Shown piece after piece: positions 1 through 8,533 of a stretch of 64,000 nucleotides of DNA. Origin of the DNA: CAYPNF01 sp964411985 (lineage in GTDB: Bacteria > Verrucomicrobiota > Verrucomicrobiia > Limisphaerales > J093); assembly GCA_964411985.1 (NCBI GenBank), contig CAYPNF010000003.1:62001-126000 (forward strand), written 5' to 3'. Below the pieces are notes generated by a model. It was not told the DNA's origin. It ran no database searches and saw only the letters and a program-made list of their open reading frames with translations. Made by a program: the position numbers and the translations under genes. How positions within the stretch are numbered: the first letter of the stretch is position 1; every line of letters starts with the position of its first letter.

Positions 1-2
1 TC

Positions 3-1271
3 CTGGCATCCCTGGTCTTGCTGACGGTCCTCCTCCTCTCCGACCGGATACGACAACGCACCCGCCGTTTCGTCAGTCGGAACTTCAGTCGGCCCATCTA
101 TAACTATCGCCAGATCTGGTCGACTTTTACGGAGCGAACCTCCTCGCTCATGGATGAGGTCGCTCTCTCCCGAGCGGTGAGCAAATGGGTCTCGGAAGTG
201 TTCAGCGCGTTGTCGGTGACCGTCTGGCTCGTGGATTCAAAAAGCGAATCCCTTTGCTTCGGCGCTTCCACCCTGCTCTCGGAAAACCAAGCCAGCAAAC
301 TGCTCACGGAGGAAACCGAAGGTTCAGAGTGGCTGGCTGCCCTCAAGGAGCAATCCCTGCCGGTCGACATCGAGAATTCCCAGGAGGACTGGGCGCTCAG
401 CCTGAAACGCATCAGCCCCGGGCAATTCCCTGAAAAGGGAGGAAACCGGATTTGCGTGCCCCTCGCCACTGGAGGTGAGGTTCTTGGGACCATGGTGCTC
501 GGCGATCGCGTGAGCGGAGTGCCCTTTTCGGAGGAGGACCTCGATCTGCTCAAGTGCATTGGCGACCAGGTAGCGGCTGCGCTCATGAACGTGCAGTTAT
601 CTAATAAGCTCATGCAGGCCAAGGAGATGGAAGCTTTTCAAGCCATGTCCACCTTCTTCGTCCACGACCTCAAGAACACGGCCTCCACCTTGTCCTTGAT
701 GCTCCAAAACCTGGACACACATTTCCAGAACCCCGAGTTCCGAGCCGATGCACTTAGGGCGGTGGGGAAAAGTGTAGCTCACCTAAACGGTCTCATTAGC
801 CGATTGACTGTCCTGCGGCAGGGATTCAAGATTCACAAGGCAGAAGCCGATCTAAGTAAGGTGGTGGAGACCGCTATGGCGGGGCTCACCGCGGCTCCGC
901 AGGTGACGGTGGTCAAGTCGCTTGAGCCCTCGCTGAAAGTTCAGCTGGATCCGGAGCAGATTCAGAAAGTGATTATCAACCTGGTGCTGAACTCTCAGGA
1001 AGCGTTCATGGGAAAGCCTGGAGAGATCACGGTGACCACCGAGCGACGGCCCGGGTGGGTGGTGCTTTCTGTGCGGGACAACGGATGTGGAATGAGTCCG
1101 GATTTCGTAGCCAAGAACCTCTTCCGCCCGTTTCAAACGACGAAAAAGAAGGGCCTTGGAATTGGCATGTTTCATAGTAAGGTGATTGTGGATGCTCATC
1201 GGGGGAAACTCGAGGTGGAGAGCGCACCAGGCCAGGGCACGCTTATTCGACTGCTTTTGCCGACAGGATAG
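3..1271 (+). CDS. prsK: PEP-CTERM system histidine kinase PrsK (5' end outside the window)
   Basis: Sensor kinase that pairs with the downstream sigma-54 activator to control exopolysaccharide/PEP-CTERM genes. The frame is open from base 3 and begins in a hydrophobic stretch, the end of the membrane N-terminus; family members are about 690 aa, so roughly 270 residues are missing. A GAF-like region (about residues 40-195 counted from the TTG at 18) precedes the dimerisation box FFVHDLKNTAS with His216, then the N box (NLVLNSQEA), G1 (DNGCGMS) and G2 (GIGMFHS) of the ATPase domain. The HDLKN box is typical of PrsK. Six bases separate it from prsR, so the two are one operon. Identity is strong; the true start is not visible. 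Confidence 0.9.
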   Translation: MASLVLLTVLLLSDRIRQRTRRFVSRNFSRPIYNYRQIWSTFTERTSSLMDEVALSRAVSKWVSEVFSALSVTVWLVDSKSESLCFGASTLLSENQASKLLTEETEGSEWLAALKEQSLPVDIENSQEDWALSLKRISPGQFPEKGGNRICVPLATGGEVLGTMVLGDRVSGVPFSEEDLDLLKCIGDQVAAALMNVQLSNKLMQAKEMEAFQAMSTFFVHDLKNTASTLSLMLQNLDTHFQNPEFRADALRAVGKSVAHLNGLISRLTVLRQGFKIHKAEADLSKVVETAMAGLTAAPQVTVVKSLEPSLKVQLDPEQIQKVIINLVLNSQEAFMGKPGEITVTTERRPGWVVLSVRDNGCGMSPDFVAKNLFRPFQTTKKKGLGIGMFHSKVIVDAHRGKLEVESAPGQGTLIRLLLPTG

Positions 1272-1277
1272 AATTGC

Positions 1278-2639
1278 ATGAATCCGAAGTTGCTAATCGT
1301 TGACGACGACGAAGACATACGCTCGCAGATGAAGTGGGCGCTGGCACAAGACTACCAGGTCGTGCTCGCTGAGGACCGAACCGCAGCTCTCAAAGCGTTT
1401 CGGGATCACAGGCCCATGGTGGTCCTTCTGGATCTCGGCTTGCCGCCCAATCCAGCAGGCCCGGAAGAAGGGTTGGCCACTCTCACCGAACTCCTCGAAG
1501 TGGACCGTTTTGCCAAAGTCATCATCGTCACAGGCCAAGGCGAAAAGGAAAACGCCCTGCGTGCGGTGGGGAACGGTGCCTACCATTTTCTGTGCAAGCC
1601 AGTGGAAATTGATGAGGTCAAGGCCCTGCTCAAGATGGGTTTCTACCTGGCCCAGCTCGAGAGGGAAAACCGTGAGATGCAGAAACAGGTCGCCGGGGAT
1701 AACTTTGAAGGGATGCTGGGAGGCAGCCCTCACATGCAGGATGTTTTCTCCACGATCCGTAAAGTCGCCACGACCGACGCTCCCGTGTTGATCTTGGGGG
1801 AAAGCGGGACCGGCAAAGAAATGACGGCTCTGGCGATCCATCATCGAAGCGGCCGGAAGAATGGTCCATTCATCGCCATCAACTGCGGGGCCATTCCTGA
1901 GAACCTGCTGGAGAGCGAACTGTTTGGCCACGAAAAGGGATCCTTCACTGGCGCCCACGTCCAACGTCAGGGCCGCATTGAAACGGCAAACGGAGGCACA
2001 CTTTTCCTGGACGAACTTGGCGAACTTCCCCAACCCCTGCAGGTGAAACTCCTACGCTTCCTTCAGGAGCAGTACATCGAAAGGGTGGGCGGCCGTGAGA
2101 AGATCAAGGTGGACGCCCGAATCGTGGCCGCCACCAACTCGGACCTGGCCAAAGCCATGGCCACCGGAAACTTCCGCGAGGATCTGTATTACCGACTCGC
2201 GGTGGTGGTGGTGAAAGTCCCTCCTCTCCGCCAGCGCGAACAGGATATCCTGCTGCTCGCTCAGGCGTTTCTGCAGAAGTTCAGCGCCCAGAACAACAAA
2301 TCGGTCGCCAAATTCAGCAAAGAGGCGATTAGGGCGCTCCAGCAACACGACTGGCCTGGTAACGTTCGAGAACTGGAAAACCGGGTGAAACGTGCGGTCA
2401 TCATGGGGGATCACAACGCCATCCTGCCCGCCGACCTGGAATTGAGCCATATCGTTGGATCCTCCATACGCACTTTGAAGGACGCCCGCGAGGAGTTGGA
2501 GCGGGAGATGATCCTGATCGCCCTGCGACGTCACAACGGAAAAGTGAGCCCGGCCGCCACCGATTTGGGCATCAGCCGCCCCACCCTCTATGAGCTCATG
2601 GACAAGTTGAGCATCAAACGGGATTCGGCAGCCACCTAG
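1278..2639 (+). CDS. prsR: PEP-CTERM-box response regulator, sigma-54 activator PrsR
   Basis: NtrC-class activator of sigma-54 promoters, expected target of PrsK. The receiver domain (1-120) has the acidic pocket IVDDDED and phospho-acceptor Asp52 in LLDLGLPP. The AAA+ domain (about 148-375) has Walker A GESGTGKE (174-181), the sigma-54 contact loop GSFTGA (221-226, with Ser for the usual Ala) and Walker B GGTLFLDEL (239-247). A Fis-type helix-turn-helix lies near 424-450. Its 453 aa match the family. Six bases from prsK. The window holds two PEP-CTERM proteins as candidate targets, but no clear sigma-54 promoter was seen in front of them; the one good sigma-54 site lies before the hydrogenase genes. 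Confidence 0.93.
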   Translation: MNPKLLIVDDDEDIRSQMKWALAQDYQVVLAEDRTAALKAFRDHRPMVVLLDLGLPPNPAGPEEGLATLTELLEVDRFAKVIIVTGQGEKENALRAVGNGAYHFLCKPVEIDEVKALLKMGFYLAQLERENREMQKQVAGDNFEGMLGGSPHMQDVFSTIRKVATTDAPVLILGESGTGKEMTALAIHHRSGRKNGPFIAINCGAIPENLLESELFGHEKGSFTGAHVQRQGRIETANGGTLFLDELGELPQPLQVKLLRFLQEQYIERVGGREKIKVDARIVAATNSDLAKAMATGNFREDLYYRLAVVVVKVPPLRQREQDILLLAQAFLQKFSAQNNKSVAKFSKEAIRALQQHDWPGNVRELENRVKRAVIMGDHNAILPADLELSHIVGSSIRTLKDAREELEREMILIALRRHNGKVSPAATDLGISRPTLYELMDKLSIKRDSAAT

Positions 2640-2703
2640 ACTTGGTCCAAGGACCCGCCCGCCACAGACGGAAGAGTGGATCCCTTCCACCGGAAAGACT
2701 GCA

Positions 2704-3654
2704 ATGCGAGTGCTGGTAACCGGAGCCACAGGTTTTGTGGGGAGAGAAGTCGTACGGCAACTCCTCCAAGCCAATCATGTCGTGCTCGCTCTGGCTCGCC
2801 GTCATCCCTCTGGTACCCGGCAGTTCCAACTGTCCCAGGATTCTCGATTGGAGTTCATCGCGGGGGACACCGGGCAGCCAGCAAGTTTGGCTGCCGCGAC
2901 CCAGGGTGCGGATGCTGTGATCCACCTCGTCGGGATTATCAGTGAGCTTGGCCAGAATACGTTCTACAAAGCCCACGTGGAAGCCACGCAGAACGTGGTC
3001 CGGGCTTGCGAACGGGCAGGGGTCCGCCGCTACGTGCACATGAGCGCCTTGGGGACTCGTCCTGGGGCCGTCTCCCGCTATCACCAGACCAAGTGGGAAG
3101 CAGAAGAAGTGGTGCGTGCCAGCAGGCTCGCCTGGACAATCCTTCGGCCCTCCCTCATCTACGGGCGCGGGGATCAGTTTGTGAACATGTTCGCAGCGCT
3201 CTCGCGATGGTCACCCTTCCTGCCAGTCATGGGTCCTGGGACGGGCAGAATGCAGCCGTTGTCCGTGGAATCCGTCGCGCACTGTTTCGTCCAGGCGCTT
3301 GGGAAACCAGCCACTCATGGGAGGACACTGGACCTGTGCGGCCCCACCCCGATCTCTTTCCTGGAGATCCTGGACACCATCTTACAGGTGCTGGGTCGAC
3401 GACGATGGAAACTCCACGTCCCCCTCCCCTTGGCGCGTTGTCAGGCACAGCTTCTGGAGTTCGTTTGCCCCACTTTGTTCAGGCTTGCAGCTCCTCTCAA
3501 CCGGGATCAGTTGATTATGCTGCAGGAGAACAACACCGGGGATCCCAGCCCCGCCATGGAATTGCTGGGAATGCCCACGGAGTCCTTCCGCGACGGGATC
3601 ACCCGGTTTCTCACACCGGAGCTGCCGCCAAAAAGCTCTTCCCAAAGTCAGTAG
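2704..3654 (+). CDS. NAD(P)-dependent SDR / epimerase family protein (NDUFA9-like)
   Basis: Atypical/extended short-chain dehydrogenase of the complex I NDUFA9-like group, usually a nucleotide-binding protein of unclear substrate. The Rossmann motif TGATGFVG lies at residues 6-13, HLVGI follows at 74-78, and a YxxxK pair (Tyr126, Lys130) sits where the catalytic pair is expected. 316 aa is normal. It starts 64 bp after prsR and may be read through from it, although function suggests no link. Its stop overlaps the convergent helicase gene by 7 bp. The exact reaction cannot be told from sequence. Confidence 0.85.
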   Translation: MRVLVTGATGFVGREVVRQLLQANHVVLALARRHPSGTRQFQLSQDSRLEFIAGDTGQPASLAAATQGADAVIHLVGIISELGQNTFYKAHVEATQNVVRACERAGVRRYVHMSALGTRPGAVSRYHQTKWEAEEVVRASRLAWTILRPSLIYGRGDQFVNMFAALSRWSPFLPVMGPGTGRMQPLSVESVAHCFVQALGKPATHGRTLDLCGPTPISFLEILDTILQVLGRRRWKLHVPLPLARCQAQLLEFVCPTLFRLAAPLNRDQLIMLQENNTGDPSPAMELLGMPTESFRDGITRFLTPELPPKSSSQSQ

Positions 3655-5672
3655 CCTCCGCCACCCACCAGATTCCAATCCTCCACCAGTTTCATGGGAA
3701 ACTCCGTGAGGAAACGGGAAGGCTCCTTAAAGGCGTCGCCGGAATACCCTCTCGCAAAACGCATCTGCGGATGACAGAGGTAGAGGTGGTCCTTGGCGCG
3801 GGTGATTCCCACGTAGAAAAGCCTTCTCTCTTCCTCTTCGCCTTCGGACTCCTCAACAGCGCGGCCGGACGGGAACATGCCCTCACAAAGCATGATAAGG
3901 AAAACAACCCGGAACTCGAGCCCCTTGGCCTGATGGATGGTGGAGAGGCGGACACGAGGTTCTTCCTGCTTCTCCTCGGCAGAGGATTCCGCTTCTATGT
4001 TGCTCATGAGAGCCAGCTGGGTCAGGAACTCCTGGGGATCCGCGAACTTTTCGGCGAACGAAGCCAGCTGCTCCAGGTCCTCCAGTCGTGCGTGACTGTT
4101 GTCGTAACTCAGCTCCAAGTACTCCTCGTAACCCGCCTCCAATACCAGGCGAATCATGCTGGGGACATCTGTGCGCACCTCTGCCTCACTCAGCTGTTCC
4201 ATCGTGTCTCTCAGCTGGGCCCACAGCGGGAGCGCCTTCTTCGGGACCGCCCCGCGCGCGACATCCAGCGCTTCCAGCAGATGAGCGGACCGTTCCTCCA
4301 TTGACAACGCCTGCAGGTAACCCGCTGACAATCGATAGAGTTTCTCCGCCGCCTTCTCCCCCACTCCGGGAAGCATCCGCACCAAACGCTTGTAGGCCAG
4401 TTCATCCGCAGGATTGAGCACCAGCCGAACGTAGGAGGCGACATCCTTGATATGGGCCTGTTCGAAAAAGCGAATCCCGCTCGTCATCGAGAACGGGAGG
4501 CTGCAGCGGGTCAATTCCATCTGCAGTTCGAAAGCGTGAAAATGAGACCGGTACAACACCGCAATCTCATCCAAGGGCACCCCTTCCTCGTGGCACTCCC
4601 CAATTCGCTGAGCCACGAAAGAGGCCTGTTCCTCCGCCGTACGGCATTGAACCAACGCAGGCTTTTCCCCCGTTGGCCGGACCGCCACTAGGTTCTTGGG
4701 ATGCTGGTGGACGTTGTTGGCGATGACGGCATTGGCCAACTCCAGTATTTCAGGGATGCTGCGGTAATTCGTTTCGATCTTGTAGGTAAGGGAGCCCGGG
4801 TAGCGTTTGGGGAACTCCAGAATATTCCGGAAGCTGGCACCACGCCACGAATAGATGCTCTGGGAGTCATCCCCCACGACCATGAGGTTGCGATGGTGTG
4901 CCGCCAATAGGTCGATAATCGTGCTCTGCAAGCGGTTGGTGTCCTGGTACTCGTCCACCAGGATGAAATGGAATCGGTGCTGGTAGTGTTCGCGCACCGC
5001 TGCCTCCTTTTCGAGCAGCTTGAGCCACAAGCTCAGCAAATCGTCAAAATCCATCAGCCCAGCGGCACGTTTGCGCTCCGTGTAGGTCTCGGCCGTCTTC
5101 TCGATCAGAAGCCGCACAGCTTCCCACTCTTTGAACTTGCGCTCCAGGAGAACAGGGAGCGGTTGACAGGTGTTGGCAGCCAGCGAAAACAACTCACACA
5201 ACACCTCCGCCTTGGGCATCAGTTGCCCGGAGTCTTTCCCCACCACCTGGTCGAGACATGCCGTAAGGATGCCCTTCGCATCTTCCCGATCGAGAATGCT
5301 GAAATCAGGGGCGTATCCCAGAAGATGGGCATGCCGCCGAAGCACGCGGTTTCCCACGGAGTGAAAAGTGCCGCCCCACATGGCGGGATACTGCCGCCCG
5401 AGCAGGCTGGTGACCCGATCCATCATCTCCCTGGCCGCTTTGTTCGTGAAGGTCAGCAGAAGGATATGTTCGGGCGGGATGCCCTGCTCGAGAAGATAGG
5501 CAACGCGGTACGTAAGCGTGCGGGTCTTGCCCGCCCCGGCCCCGGCGATAACGAGCGCGGGCCCGGGCGCAGCCGTGACCGCCGCATACTGGTCCGCATT
5601 CAGTTCCTTGGCGTAGTCGATCTGCAGGTCCACCGCCGGGCGGAAGGAGCGAAGGACGTAATCGCGGGACAT
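3648..5672 (-). CDS. UvrD/PcrA/Rep-type ATP-dependent DNA helicase
   Basis: Superfamily 1 3'-5' helicase for repair or replication restart. It begins with a Q-motif-like LNADQYAAV, then Walker A GAGAGKT (44-50), motif Ia LTFTNKAAREM, Walker B DEYQDTN, motif III VVGDDSQSIYSWRGA, motif IV NYRS, and motif V/VI STIHQAKGLEF and VGITRAKDHLYL. At 674 aa it is shorter than E. coli UvrD (720), mainly at the C-terminus. The next gene upstream on the same strand (FG-GAP) ends 23 bp before the start. Family assignment is secure; the choice between UvrD, PcrA and Rep is not. Confidence 0.93.
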   Translation of the reverse strand: MSRDYVLRSFRPAVDLQIDYAKELNADQYAAVTAAPGPALVIAGAGAGKTRTLTYRVAYLLEQGIPPEHILLLTFTNKAAREMMDRVTSLLGRQYPAMWGGTFHSVGNRVLRRHAHLLGYAPDFSILDREDAKGILTACLDQVVGKDSGQLMPKAEVLCELFSLAANTCQPLPVLLERKFKEWEAVRLLIEKTAETYTERKRAAGLMDFDDLLSLWLKLLEKEAAVREHYQHRFHFILVDEYQDTNRLQSTIIDLLAAHHRNLMVVGDDSQSIYSWRGASFRNILEFPKRYPGSLTYKIETNYRSIPEILELANAVIANNVHQHPKNLVAVRPTGEKPALVQCRTAEEQASFVAQRIGECHEEGVPLDEIAVLYRSHFHAFELQMELTRCSLPFSMTSGIRFFEQAHIKDVASYVRLVLNPADELAYKRLVRMLPGVGEKAAEKLYRLSAGYLQALSMEERSAHLLEALDVARGAVPKKALPLWAQLRDTMEQLSEAEVRTDVPSMIRLVLEAGYEEYLELSYDNSHARLEDLEQLASFAEKFADPQEFLTQLALMSNIEAESSAEEKQEEPRVRLSTIHQAKGLEFRVVFLIMLCEGMFPSGRAVEESEGEEEERRLFYVGITRAKDHLYLCHPQMRFARGYSGDAFKEPSRFLTEFPMKLVEDWNLVGGGGY

Positions 5673-5695
5673 AACTCGAGCGCAGGGACCGGGCG

Positions 5696-8083
5696 CTATT
5701 CCTGGGGATAAACCAGGATACGGTCGTGCACGATGATGGCCAGATCGCTCCGCCCATCCCCGGTCAGATCCCCCACCAGCGCCTCGCGAGGTTCGGCGAG
5801 ATCCGAGCGGCGGTTTCGGAACGTTCGCTCCTCAAACACCTGCCAACGATTCGCCGGGACCAGCTTGTGCGGAGGCTCGTAGGTGACGATATCCAGGTAG
5901 TTGCGACCGGTTTCGAGGAAGACCAAGTCACGCTGGCGATCGTTGTTCAAATCCCCTGCCACGACATCGTGGAGGAACGCGTCCTTGATGGGGGATTCGT
6001 AGTCATCGAGTTCCTCACTTTCCCAGGTGTTGCCACTGAAGCGCATCCAAGCCACCGCATTCAAACCAAGGAACGCGACCGCGTTCGGCTGGCCTCCCCC
6101 AATTCGAATGGACTGAAGCCCGGAGAAATCGGACACCGGGAGCAGCACGCTGCGAACTGCCTGCCACACACCGGTTCCGTCCCGTTCACACAGTGTCAGA
6201 GCCTTCTTCTCGGCATCCAGCAGGAACAGGCTGGCGATTTGATTGGTGCCATTACGCAGCGCCGCGGCGCCAACCACCCGGGAGGCACTTGTGCTGCCAT
6301 TGACCTGTTCCTTCACTTTGAAGGTCCAACTCGGCTTGTTGGTCGCCCCTTTCGCCAGCGATTCGGTCTGCATCACCACCGCCCGCACGAAATTCTTCTG
6401 CGCTAGCAGCAGTTCCTCCTTGTTATCGCCATCCACGTCCGCAGCGCTCAGCCAAGGTTGCTCTGAACTCCCTCCAGGCGGAGCGATGTCCTGCTCCTCG
6501 AACATCTTCTCCTGTTCAGTCAGCTGCACCAGCGTCTTCATCTTCTCATATTGGATGAGGATCACGAGGTCCTCCAGCCCGTCCTGATTCAGGTCGTGAA
6601 AAGCCATCGACGCCGGGTTTGACTTGAAGGATTCGCTCAAGCGCTGCCGCCGAGTCTCCCCGTCAGCACTTCTCCAAACCAAGTCCCTCTTCCCATCTTG
6701 GTCCACCAGCACCGCAAGAACCGGAGGCCCCCCCGACCGCAGCCGACCCGTGGCGATCGCAAGCGGCCGACCTTCAAAAGGCAGGATCGTGGGGAAAGCC
6801 AGCCGGCCATTCTCCGCCCACTGCGTCACGCCGACCTGTCGCTCATCGGAGCTGAGCAGGAAGAGCTCCATGCGTCCATCGCCGTCCCAATCTGCCGCAC
6901 AGACCTCAGTCACACCCGTAAACGTCGAATAGGTCTTCGGCGGAGCCATCGACCCATCCGCCTGCTGGAGGTAGATCGTCAACTGGCCGCTGTCCGGCTC
7001 CGCCACCACCAGGTCCTCGCGCTGGTCTTGATTGATGTCCACCCACCGCATTCCCCGCTTTGACTTTGTGGTCTTGTTCAGAGGCAAAACCTGGAATTGG
7101 CCGCGCCGAAACTCACCAGACAAGGCCTCGGGTTCTTTCTGGACGAAATGGGAGAGCTGGGCTCGACCCGACTTCTGCGCAATGGCCACCACCTCCGTAC
7201 GTCGATCTCCATCGAGATCCTCAGCCAGATAGGAGCGGATGACGGGCATCGGAAAATGGATTTCCGGCCCCAGCTGTCCGGCGCTGTTTTGAATCCGAAA
7301 ACGGAAGGGATTGGTGCTGTCCCAATTCACCAAGAGCAAATCCTGCCTCTCATCACCGTCAATATCGAGGATTTGCAGCGCTTTCACCGACCCCGTATAG
7401 GGGATCTTCTCCGGCTCTGCCAAAGTATGGTCCTCTTTCTGGGCAAAGAAGTAGACCGCATTTTCCCCCAGCAAGACCAGGTCCTGCCGCTTGTCCCCGT
7501 TGAGATCGCCTTCAGCCAGGGAATTCGGGTTGAGCACACCATCCTCCATCGGCCAGCGCTTCGGTGTGCTCCACGTGTTGGTGCCCTGGCTGTAGAGCAC
7601 CACCAACTCTTTGGGTTCGCCGAAGAAAGCCAGGTCATGCCGTCGGTCTCCGTTCAAATCCGTAACCAACAGAGAGGAGATCCGTTTCTCCGAAGCGATG
7701 GACTCGATGCGGAAGCGTGCGTCCGGAGGAAGCTCGTTGATATCGCGCCGCAACGAAGGCCGCACGGCCAGGTTCGTCTTGCCTGTTTGGTTCAGCAGAA
7801 CGTTGATCTTCGACCGGGCATTGTTCACCACCACCAAATCCTGCAAACCATCCCCATCCATGTCGCCCATTCGGAGGAAGGAGATCATCGGATCAATCGG
7901 AAAGATCTCTGGCCCGCTGAACGCGAATCGGTTCGTATCGGGCGTCGCCGCTGCTCCGCTCGCCAGGGTCAGCAGCCAAAAGAAGCACTGGAAACCCAGG
8001 GAGAAGCTTCGCCTCCTCCAGGTGCGGCTCCACCCTCTCCAAGAAAGACGTGGTAGTCGGGCGTGCTCGGTTGAGAGTATCAT
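5696..8083 (-). CDS. Secreted FG-GAP/VCBS repeat protein
   Basis: 795 aa. An Arg-rich N-terminus and hydrophobic stretch (about residues 28-48) ending in ASGAAA look like a signal peptide. The rest is a run of FG-GAP/VCBS repeats of the type MDGDGLQDLVVVN, LNGDRRHDLAFFG, WDGDGRMELFLLS and LTGDGRSDLAIIV, the last at the extreme C-terminus. Such repeats fold into beta-propellers with Ca2+-binding DxDxDG loops, in surface or adhesion proteins. No enzymatic domain is seen. It starts 7 bp after the stop of the yjbQ-like gene on the same strand, so they are probably co-transcribed. Confidence 0.85.
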   Translation of the reverse strand: MILSTEHARLPRLSWRGWSRTWRRRSFSLGFQCFFWLLTLASGAAATPDTNRFAFSGPEIFPIDPMISFLRMGDMDGDGLQDLVVVNNARSKINVLLNQTGKTNLAVRPSLRRDINELPPDARFRIESIASEKRISSLLVTDLNGDRRHDLAFFGEPKELVVLYSQGTNTWSTPKRWPMEDGVLNPNSLAEGDLNGDKRQDLVLLGENAVYFFAQKEDHTLAEPEKIPYTGSVKALQILDIDGDERQDLLLVNWDSTNPFRFRIQNSAGQLGPEIHFPMPVIRSYLAEDLDGDRRTEVVAIAQKSGRAQLSHFVQKEPEALSGEFRRGQFQVLPLNKTTKSKRGMRWVDINQDQREDLVVAEPDSGQLTIYLQQADGSMAPPKTYSTFTGVTEVCAADWDGDGRMELFLLSSDERQVGVTQWAENGRLAFPTILPFEGRPLAIATGRLRSGGPPVLAVLVDQDGKRDLVWRSADGETRRQRLSESFKSNPASMAFHDLNQDGLEDLVILIQYEKMKTLVQLTEQEKMFEEQDIAPPGGSSEQPWLSAADVDGDNKEELLLAQKNFVRAVVMQTESLAKGATNKPSWTFKVKEQVNGSTSASRVVGAAALRNGTNQIASLFLLDAEKKALTLCERDGTGVWQAVRSVLLPVSDFSGLQSIRIGGGQPNAVAFLGLNAVAWMRFSGNTWESEELDDYESPIKDAFLHDVVAGDLNNDRQRDLVFLETGRNYLDIVTYEPPHKLVPANRWQVFEERTFRNRRSDLAEPREALVGDLTGDGRSDLAIIVHDRILVYPQE

Positions 8084-8090
8084 AGCGTGT

Positions 8091-8513
8091 CTATTCCCCC
8101 AGCAAATGGAGTACGAACTCGCGGTTATGCCGCATATGGCGGTGTTCCCACAAGTAGATGGCCTGCCAGGTTCCTAATGCAAGAGAACCTTCCAGAATCG
8201 GGATGCTCAGGTTCACGGCGGTCAGTGCGGTGCGAATGTGAGCAGGCATGTCGTCGGGACCTTCGCAAGTATGCACATAGCCCTTGGCTCCATCGGGAGC
8301 CAGACGGCTGAGAAATCGCTCCAGGTCTCCTCGGACGTCAGGATCGGCATTCTCCTGGATGAGAAAGGAAGCGGAGGTGTGACGAAGATGCAGCGTCGCC
8401 AAACCGGTCCGCCAACCCGTCCCTCGAACCTTTGCCTCCACTAGGCCGGTCACATCATAGAATCCCCGTCCCTCCGTCGGAACGGAAATCTGATGTACGG
8501 ACTGTTGCAGCAT
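8091..8513 (-). CDS. YjbQ family protein (secondary thiamine-phosphate synthase-like, UPF0047)
   Basis: Small single-domain protein of the YjbQ/UPF0047 family; members have weak thiamine-phosphate synthase activity and an uncertain main role. Conserved pieces are VRGTGWRTGLATLHLRHTSA, the acidic ENADPDVRGDLERF, YVHTCEGPDDMPAHIR, and the C-terminal LGTWQAIYLWEHR with HNREFVLHLLGE. 140 aa is the normal family length. The gene lies between the TPR protein gene (stop 20 bp upstream) and the FG-GAP gene (7 bp downstream), all on the minus strand. Confidence 0.92.
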   Translation of the reverse strand: MLQQSVHQISVPTEGRGFYDVTGLVEAKVRGTGWRTGLATLHLRHTSASFLIQENADPDVRGDLERFLSRLAPDGAKGYVHTCEGPDDMPAHIRTALTAVNLSIPILEGSLALGTWQAIYLWEHRHMRHNREFVLHLLGE

Positions 8514-8533
8514 GAGTCAATCCGGGAGAATCG